The position numbers and the translations under genes are program-made. Source: Symbiodinium natans (Eukaryota; Sar; Dinophyceae; Suessiales; Symbiodiniaceae). From it: a stretch of DNA of 52,500 nt. The notes beneath the pieces were generated by a model, which saw nothing but the letters and a program-made list of their open reading frames with translations, did not search any database and had not been told where the DNA came from. Every line of letters starts with the position of its first letter. Position 1 is the stretch's first letter. The DNA lies in the NCBI GenBank assembly GCA_905221605.1, contig CAJNDS010001057.1, positions 332,028-384,527 of the forward strand. Direction: 5' to 3'. Below are positions 35,001-52,500 of this stretch, piece after piece.

Positions 35001-38000
35001 TAGGCATAACGGGACACTTCCGGCTAAACTTGCGGTAGTTTGCACGCGTAGTCTGCGTGTTGCAATACCCATTTGCGAGACACAGGTGTCGAAAGGGTAT
35101 AGGAAGCTGCATTGCCCAAAATTACGCTTGAATAGTTTTATCTCTTGCACGTAGGGGAACCTTGAGACATGAAGTTTGGAAGCTGAGGGGTACGGGAGCC
35201 TTGGGACTTGAAGTTTGGAAGCTGAGGGGAAGTTTGCAGATTACTGGAAAAAAAAGTTTCCACCAACCCCCCCCCGCCCACCCCCACCCCCCCCCCCCCC
35301 AGTTTACCACGTTTTGCGCGGCAAACGTGGTAAACGCACCCTAAAATTTTACACCCAGAAAAGGTACCTACCCAACTGCTGACTCATGGACAAGCAATAT
35401 TGTTGCGAAAGAAATCTCTCGCGACATCTTGCGACCGTAACCGGTAAACACTGCCCGCCGGGCGAGACGCGGCGACAATTTTCCCAAAATATTGCAAACC
35501 CTGTAGGGAGTTTGTTGCCCAGCGTTTGCGAAGGAAATTCCGAGAGCCAAACCGCACTGGTCTGCACACAAAAGACTTCGAAACATTCTCCTTTGGAGTT
35601 CCCCTGAGAGTCCCACACAACCCAAGAGTTAGGCTCCGAGAAAAGAGATGCCAAGGCACTGGCCCATCCTCAAGTACCCTCAAGCAACCGGGGGCACCAC
35701 ACCCGAATGTAGTGAGCCATTTTGCACGCCCCGTCTCTCCCAACATACTCCGACCCACTGCGACAAGACCAAGCAAACCAAGGTGAACCAAGGTGAACCA
35801 AGGTGAACCAAGGTGAACCAAGGTGAACCAAGGTGAACCAAGGTGAACCAAGGTGAACCAAGGCCAAAGCGGCCAAGTCATGCCAAGTCATGCCAAGTCA
35901 TGCCAAGTCATGTCAAAAGCCAGTTAAACAAGGGTCAGCGTGAGCCAAGTTGATTCCTGAGGTGCCGAAGCTCTGCAGACTCACAAGTTGCTTTCCTGTC
36001 GTCCGTCCCGGTCGAGATCGGACATGAGAAGGTTAAAATGGCCCTTCTGATGGCTTCTGACACTCTTTTGACCCTCCGGCACCGCCGTTTCAGGCCTTCA
36101 CCAAGGTATACAACGATCACTTGTGACTTGAGTGTCCTTGATCAAGATCGAGAGACTGGCGGCACTGACGCCTTTTTAGGGTTTGGCGCTTACATTTCTT
36201 ATAGGGCTTCGGCGTTGCCACCCTTAAAATGCTCTATGGTTTAAGTTTAAAGCTTGCGTAGGCTTCCACTTCCGGAGGTTCGGTGAAGGGCTGCTGCTTG
36301 TAGATGCTGTCAGCGTTGTTCGAAGCTTAGGCTTTCCTCACTTCGTTCGAATTGAGGGATTGGTTTCCCAGACCGATGCCCAGATTGCAGAAAGCAAGCG
36401 CCAATTCTTGTCACCAGAGCTTTGCTGCAAGCTCGCTGTACCCAGCATGAAGGCTACGATCGCGAAATCCCAGCTGCCAACAATCAAACCGATGGACATG
36501 TGCGGAAACGATCAGACGAGAAAGAGAACGGAACTAATCATCCACTTGCGAGACGAACAAACCTGGCAAGCGACTTTTCGGATACTGTTCTGAGTTCTGA
36601 GGCAGCGGTTAACAATTGTTCAACAACTTCGTCGGTACGGCTTGGACCTCCTGGATCTGGGACAGCAAGTCTTTGACCGCGGAGCCCTCCGTGAGAAGGG
36701 CCTCACATCCTTCGCAATTCTCACAAGCCTCGTAACACAACGCATGTCCCTATCAATCTCCAACCTTAGCAACCTCCCTCGAGAGCTAAATAAAAAAGCA
36801 AGATCATGCCCCGGAATGTCCGGATGCCCACAGGACACTGTTCAAGACATGCCGCACCGCCCATGCAGAGGCACCGAGCTCTGACAGTCACTAACGAAAG
36901 TACAAGCAACTGAAAACACGGCAACACCAGTCCTTTCCTCAATCCCAAGACGAAATTCTCGGTTGACACAAAGTCATCCTGACGAGCTGATGAGAACGGC
37001 ATTGAAAGAGTCGGCACATGTCAGCGACGTCTTCTGCGCCTTCGGGTCGCAGTCCGCAGAAGGTGCCAGCATCCTGCCAATGGTCAATGGTGCCAGATGG
37101 TTCCATGGTTCAGGACAGCTCGGGAAGGCGACCGTTCCAATGACACGCGCTGACTCGAGTTCTAGTCACATGCAGTGTGCAGGTCAACTTTTTTCTTCCA
37201 AGCCGGGTTGCTGTAGTGCTGACAGCGCGGGCGGTTCTCGCACGGAAGCGCTCGCCCAACGCGAGTAGCGCCGGATCCTGGCTTCTTTCCAGCATGGGCG
37301 GCCGGGGCATCAAGAAGACTTCATCGTTGCAAGTATCAGCCACTCAGTCTCGCAGAGTCGAGAACAAGTCTGCAGTATTTATTAGGCCTTAATGTTACGC
37401 CAAGAAAATTCCAATCCTTTCCAGATTCTCTTTGTTCTGGAATTCCTTGTCATCTATTGGATCAGGAATAACTTTCCTATCTTTTGGTTTCTTTAAAGAG
37501 GCTATTTATAATAGTACGTTTGAGGCCCCTTTAGAACTCCCAATTTAAGATTATCTTTGGGCACTATTTAGTCCATTCACAAGGGCCTTTATTTACACGG
37601 TCTCGCACTTAATGCATTGGCAAAAGGTTTTCTCTCTGTGCCCGCGCGCCCATTAAAAGAGCAAATGAATGAACATGATGTAAACGCGCGGTAAAAACAA
37701 AGTGAAAGGAGTCCCACGTAGGGTCTTTTGCTCGTTCACCAAGCACACCTTGAGACCCTGTTAATGCCTAGTCTGGATAACACTCGTCCAAAGTCCTGAC
37801 ATTGAGTGAGCACCGCGAACTGCCTGAACAACCTCTCCCTTACACCCTTCAGTGCTTGGCTATGCTCGGGCAGGTCAATTTCACGGCGCGGGGTGCCTAT
37901 CCAAGCACCCTTCGACCAAATGTGCATCCATGTCCTACCCAATCCCCCTGGACAACACGACCTCCTTGGCTGGCAAACAGTTTCCAGCTCTACGTCGCGA

Positions 38001-41000
38001 CATCACTCGCGCAGACACACGACACTGCGAAGCCAAAAACATTCGGCTCGCAGCAAGGAGGCCTTCGCCGTACGGCGTGCAAGACCTCTGTAGAACAACC
38101 ACATGCCACAGCATGCTTTTTCAAAAAAACGTCCATGCAAGAAAGTCTGCAAATGCACTGCAGAACATTTTGTAGCGTCTCCAGAGCCGCATGCGACACC
38201 TTTGCGCCTACAGAATACAGATTGCTTAGATTGTTGCAGTTTATTTTTACTTGTAGTTTATGGATGTTTATGGGTCGCCTCGACATGCCTCGACAGGTCG
38301 CACCTTATGTCGAAGGGTCATCACGCTCAAGTGGCTTTAGATGTCACGTTCGAGCAGCATCTCAGCAGCCTGAGTAAGAAGAACTCGAGAAGCTAACATT
38401 TTGTCCAGACCGATTTGGCACAAAACTCGAAGAAATGCAGACGTCTCAGAACGCCAGGAGGAGACGGCCAGCGCAGAGCACATGAAGGTAGAAACCATCA
38501 TCGAAGTACGAGATTCCCCTACAGTAGCAGCTAGTGCAGTAAATGGCTGGCACTGAAACGCAGATGCACCGAAGCCAGCTCGGGAAGCAGAGGAAGTTTC
38601 TTCGGCGGCAGAAGAAGGTTGTCCAATTGTCCAAGGATGAGAGAAAATAATGATTTGCTGGCGGATGGCAGCTCTTCTAGTCGATGCTATGTTATGAGGC
38701 TGTGTGCATCGAAGACAAGATCCAGGATGCAATCCAAAAAGAACTGAGGCTCGGCTGTGCCCACTCGACGAGGATGTCCCGAAAGCAAAAGCCTGCGGAA
38801 TCGCTGGCCACCCACCTGCAACTTGGTGAAGTCTGGTGCAAGTTGCAGTCGGTTGAAGAAGGACCAGCTGTCGAACAACAGGGTCTTGGGAGGGGACTTA
38901 GGACTTAGGGTTCAGGGCTTCGTTTCTAACCCTCGCAGTTCTCCGGTGCCTCGGCGAAGCCCAGGAGCTCCGTGTCCACTGTGTGAGTTGAAATGTGCGG
39001 CTCGTCGGAGGCCTGTGCACTTTGCTCTGCTCTCAGCACAGAGGCGCAGCTGCGCGCTTGTCAAGCACATGGACAGGGGCAAGCTGCCACACTGCGGCTG
39101 GCATCTTCGCCATGCTCGAATCATGGGGAAGACTAATTAGTTTGGACAGCCTCACCCTAAACTCCCTAAACCTGGGCATCTGGGATTGGGATTCTCTGAG
39201 GGTTTGTCCAGATAAAACACAAACATGTGACCCTGCAAATGGAGGCACCTCTTCTGCTGCAAGCTTTGGGTCTTCCAGTGAGACCTCTTCAAAAAGGGGG
39301 GCGTGCGATCTAGCAGCTGCTCTTGGGGTGGTTTTCCGGTCCTCGGGAAACGTGTCCAGCTCTTTCAGCTCCTGCTCCGCCCATTGCGATAAATCCTGAG
39401 AAACTGACACTTTGCGTCTGGGAATATCCTGAACACCAGGAAAGTAAGGCAAGAAAGTACACAAAAGCTTCAAAAACTGAAGAGAGGCCAAAACTGGTGC
39501 AAGCGACCGTGAGATTGTCCATTACAAGGCTCGGGAATCTACAGAACAAAGGGTTGCAAGAAAGATTCTGCGCAAGAGCACAAATATTCGACAAACAAAT
39601 TGCTGGTTTTGCATTCCCAACGGTTGGAAAACTGTCTGCAAGACATGCAGATAGGGAACATGCAGAGGAGCAAGCAGAGGAGCAAGCAGGTCCTGTAGTT
39701 GATGCCAAAGGCTTCTTCGTGCTACTGCCTAGGCCCTAGGGGCCTAGGGACGATGCAACATGCTACAAAGTTCAGCGGAAGTACTGACGTGCTGCAGCAG
39801 ATGGGGCAGCTGCAGCAGCAGCAGCAACAGCAGCAGCAGTTGTGACAGCAGCAAAAGCAAACCACAATGACTTTCGTCGCTTTCGTCGTGCTCAGAATCC
39901 CGTTGCACGGGAGGGGGAAGAAACTGCTGCTACTGCCGCTGCTAGGGCAAAAATGCGTTCACTTATGCACTCGCATCTATTTACAGCCTAGTAGGGCGGC
40001 AGCTGCATTGCATGCTTGTAGACATCTGCCAGACGAACTGCACACCAGCACATGAAACGCTTCAACCACACATTGCCCGCAGACTATCCGTATGTGGCCT
40101 CCAGAACCAGTGCTGTAAGTTCCACTTTTGCAGACGCAATGCCGATTCTGGAACCTGGCCGGCGATGCACAACAAAACGCCACCGTGTAACTGGTTGTAG
40201 TTGGAGGGGAAGAGAGACCGGCCCAGGCAATCTCAGCTTGGCCCACCCACAACACGGAGCCTTGGAAATCAATCAAGAATGGCGAAATGCAGTTGTCGAG
40301 AAAATGGCACCACCAGGAAGAGTCACACACAAAACTGGACAAACGACCTTTACATCATTTCGCGGAGAGCAGAGTGTCTTAAATGTCAACAAGGCCTGAG
40401 CTGTCAGTGGCCGGGTGACTTCTGGATGCGGGCCAGATCGTCCAAGAGCAGCGAACACGCGTCGTCGACCTCAGGCCACTAGGACGAACCTCCGACAACG
40501 CTGAATCACAAAAGAAAACCAAGAGTCCGGCACACTGACAAGGTCCGTTTACCTGGCTGCAGTGGAGCGGAAGAAGAGGACAAAGGTAACAGATGTAACA
40601 GTTCAAGGCACCTTCAGCTTGCACACATGCTTCAACAACGTTCAACAACGTTCAACAACGTTCAACAACGTTCAACAACGTTCAACAACGTTCAACAACG
40701 TTCAACAACGTTCAGCGTATCGGAGTCGAGAGTGCGACGTGCGAAAGGAGTTGCTAAGCATTGCTAAGCCTCCTACAGACTCCTACGCCAAGAGGTTGGT
40801 GCTATTTGGTGCTCTTGCATTTGACCTTCGCTGCCTTCGCTCTTTGCCTCTCACTTCATGTGTCTGTCAGGATCTGTTATGATTTGTTTCTTTCACTTTT
40901 GGTACTTACCTGCCCGTGGTGGCCACGACAAGTGGCCTCAGTGGATTCCCAAGCGTCCCAGGCGCCTCCACAAGCGTTTCATCGCTGCCCAAATCCGAGA

Positions 41001-41123
41001 GTTGAAGTCGAGCTCCAGTGCCTGAGCTGATCTGAGCTGGCTGCAAAGCTCGAGATACTTCGCCCAGCATTGCCATTCTTTGCCGATCTTTGCTGGTCTG
41101 GGTCACGTGCGGGCTTGCAGCTC
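32059..41123 (-). CDS. Long multi-exon gene (or two genes) of unknown function, helical/armadillo-like
   Basis: I do not recognise the family. Coding-like minus-strand exons with AG|G acceptors include 41123-40910 (QTSKDRQRMAMLGEVSRAL, then a GTAAGT donor), 40469-40420 (VDDACSLLLDDLARIQK), 39428-39232 (DLSQWAEQELKELDTFPED, about 65 residues, rich in Glu and Lys), about 38.88-38.69 kb (FFNRLQLAPDFTKLQVGG), about 38.64-38.34 kb (ETSAFLRVLCQIGLDKMLAS), about 38.2 kb (GAKVSHAALETLQNVLQ), about 37.9-37.8 kb (HSQALKGVRERLFRQFAV), about 37.3-37.2 kb (RSQDPALLALGERFRART), about 33.8-33.7 kb (SASPRVLQLSAATLLNLWSL), about 33.5 kb (APDAIHDASTATKLSCKL) and a C-terminal stretch ending KPKATASTSAAKSRE with a TGA at 32059. 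Several exons look like alpha-solenoid (ARM/HEAT) helices: hydrophobic heptads with an AAxxLxNL pattern. The gene starts about 0.7 kb downstream of the CFAP52-like stop on the same strand. The link between the 37 kb and 33 kb exons is inference; two genes are possible. Confidence 0.45.
32443..32459. repeat. (CA)n microsatellite
   Basis: Short ACACACACACAC run. Confidence 0.9.
35302..35335. repeat. Perfect inverted repeat, 13-bp arms, 8-nt loop
   Basis: GTTTACCACGTTT at 35302-35314 pairs with AAACGTGGTAAAC at 35323-35335. It directly follows a C-rich run (about 35266-35300). Upstream, at about 35168-35230, a unit containing GAAGTTTGGAAGCTGAGGGG occurs twice. Confidence 0.95.
35781..35914. repeat. 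Two 10-bp tandem arrays: AGGTGAACCA x8 and AAGTCATGCC x4
   Basis: Eight copies of AGGTGAACCA, identical by eye, at 35781-35860. Then, after 14 bp, four copies of AAGTCATGCC at 35875-35914, the last ending TC. Confidence 0.98.
37380..37720. other. AT-rich island without coding signal
   Basis: About 340 bp distinctly richer in A and T than its surroundings, with TATTTATAATAG, TTTCTTTAAAG and TTTAAGATTATC words and no open frame on either strand. It lies in an intron or intergenic part of the 41-32 kb gene region. Possibly a mobile-element insertion or a regulatory region; no terminal repeats were found. Confidence 0.5.
39795..39845. repeat. (CAG)n-rich microsatellite
   Basis: CAGCAGCAGCAGCAACAGCAG and flanking CAG/CAA triplets. 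Confidence 0.95.
40631..40710. repeat. 10-bp tandem repeat TTCAACAACG, eight copies
   Basis: Eight copies, identical by eye, between coding-like exons 41123-40910 and 40469-40420, so probably intronic. Confidence 0.98.
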
Positions 41124-41830
41124 CTGAGAAATGGACGGGGTGGCTACAAAGCTTCGTGATTCATGGCATCATCTGAGTGGGGTCGGTCCTGGACATTGGC
41201 GCCCTTTTTGCCAATAAGGCGACCCGCAAAGTCACCAGAAATTACCAAGTACAGCAAGGTACAGCCTTGTCAACAAACAGCAGATCCTCATGATGTGAAT
41301 CCGATACTCAATCTTGTATGCGCCAGCCTGAAGCTGCTGCTGCCGCGGATGCTGACGTTCTCTCGCATAGCAAGGCTGCAAACATGTCATGTCGGCCGGT
41401 GGCGAAGCGATGCCAACCGGCGCAAACGTACTGATCTGCCCCCCTGAATGCCTGCATCGTGCTCTGGCAATTCATGAGAGGATTCCATGCTGCTGAAATA
41501 CTGGATACAAGAATTTAATGCTTTGATTTTGTAGCCGCCTTCTTCTGCATCCTTGGATCAAACGGACTTGACTTTGCATCGGCTGGTCTTTGGGTTTTGT
41601 TGAGGAACTATCCTGGCTTGTTCTGCCTTGTCAATGGAGAAGAAACCCAGCTCTTTTTCCTTACTCCGCACAGGCGCATCTTCAACTTCTTGCGTCTGAT
41701 GAGATTGGTGAGACTGTGAGACGAGCCGCAACACGTTGGCCGGCTGCACATTAACGAGGCTTGACGCTTCCGCTTGTGTTCGCGAAAGCATTGAGCCACA
41801 ATGAATTCTGATGCCTCATGTTCACGAACA
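41124..41830. other. Intergenic spacer between the CFAP52-like stop and the next gene
   Basis: About 0.7 kb. A minus frame at 41791-41558 reads SKEKELGFFSIDKAEQARIV, then a basic end and a stop. It lies beyond the WD40 stop codon, so it is either the start of the next gene, an alternative C-terminus or chance. No promoter element is recognised; dinoflagellates usually lack TATA boxes. Confidence 0.4.
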
Positions 41831-52152
<10,322 letters not shown>

Positions 52153-52500
52153 CTGATCAGTTGAGGCCACTTCACGCGCAAGGGACCAAGAAGTCCAAGG
52201 AGCAGCTCCAATATGAACAAAGCCAAACAATCACATATGTGTATATATATGTGTACATATATACATTCACACACATATATACATAGACATGCTCGCACCC
52301 GAAATGGAAACATGCAAGTGGAGTCAAAAAACGGAGCCCCGAAATATCATCTTGTCTAAATTTGCTCCCTTTTTGCACTTATTTGTGGTTTGGGCATTAT
52401 CTTTGTTGCACTTACTCGTGTTTGTTTGCACTTTTTTGGAATCACTGTGTTTCTCAACCAACCTCTAGACTCAAACAAAACACGTTTGCACGCTCCCAAG

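Noticed and set aside
39323-39739. Plus-strand frame of 138 codons with charged residues
   Set aside because: The minus strand here is a T-rich intron ending in a clean acceptor at 39429 followed by a well-formed coding exon; the plus frame is its shadow.
41558-41791. Charged minus-strand frame considered as the CFAP52 C-terminus
   Set aside because: The WD40 frame ends with a stop at 41831-41833 right after the last blade, as in the family; the frame beyond needs separate evidence.

Overview
The window looks like nuclear DNA of a dinoflagellate, probably Symbiodiniaceae-like, although the sequence alone cannot name the species. Evidence: about 50% GC; few long reading frames; genes broken into many exons of 16-210 nt; introns that start with GT, GC or GA and always end AG|G; every recognised gene on the same (minus) strand; and many short tandem and inverted repeats. 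Most long reading frames here are chance or antisense frames. The real proteins appear only after joining short minus-strand exons, which I did by hand, matching reading phase and family motifs.

From high to low coordinate (the direction of transcription): (1) 52.15-41.83 kb, a WD40 protein resembling the axonemal microtubule inner protein CFAP52/WDR16, with 23 placed exons and its stop codon; its 5' end is not in view. One of its introns carries about 1.1 kb of nearly pure (AAC)n. (2) 41.1-32.06 kb, a long gene or genes of unknown function with helical, armadillo-like exons. (3) 31.4-28.3 kb, exons of an unknown protein with acidic stretches, ending in a stop codon at 28.3 kb. (4) 26.3-24.7 kb, a coiled-coil protein with a J (DnaJ) domain carrying an intact HPD motif. 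(5) 19.3 to about 10.8 kb, a ubiquitin-specific protease of the USP7/UBP12 type, with a MATH domain, catalytic Cys box, QHD/AQE box, His box, and the start of the C-terminal region. (6) 0-1.9 kb, coding-like exons of an unrecognised gene with an acidic segment.

The rest is intron or intergenic DNA with minisatellites. These include three arrays in which a short motif and its reverse complement face each other (3.3-3.8, 8.8-9.1, 14.9-15.3 kb), a 51-bp near-perfect palindrome at 31.7 kb, four exact 10-bp-period arrays, and an AT-rich island at 37.4-37.7 kb.

The genes share no pathway beyond ordinary cell biology (axoneme structure, deubiquitination, chaperone recruitment). I see no rRNA, tRNA, CRISPR array or recognisable transposase. 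Exon edges are inferred by eye; RNA-seq would be the deciding test.
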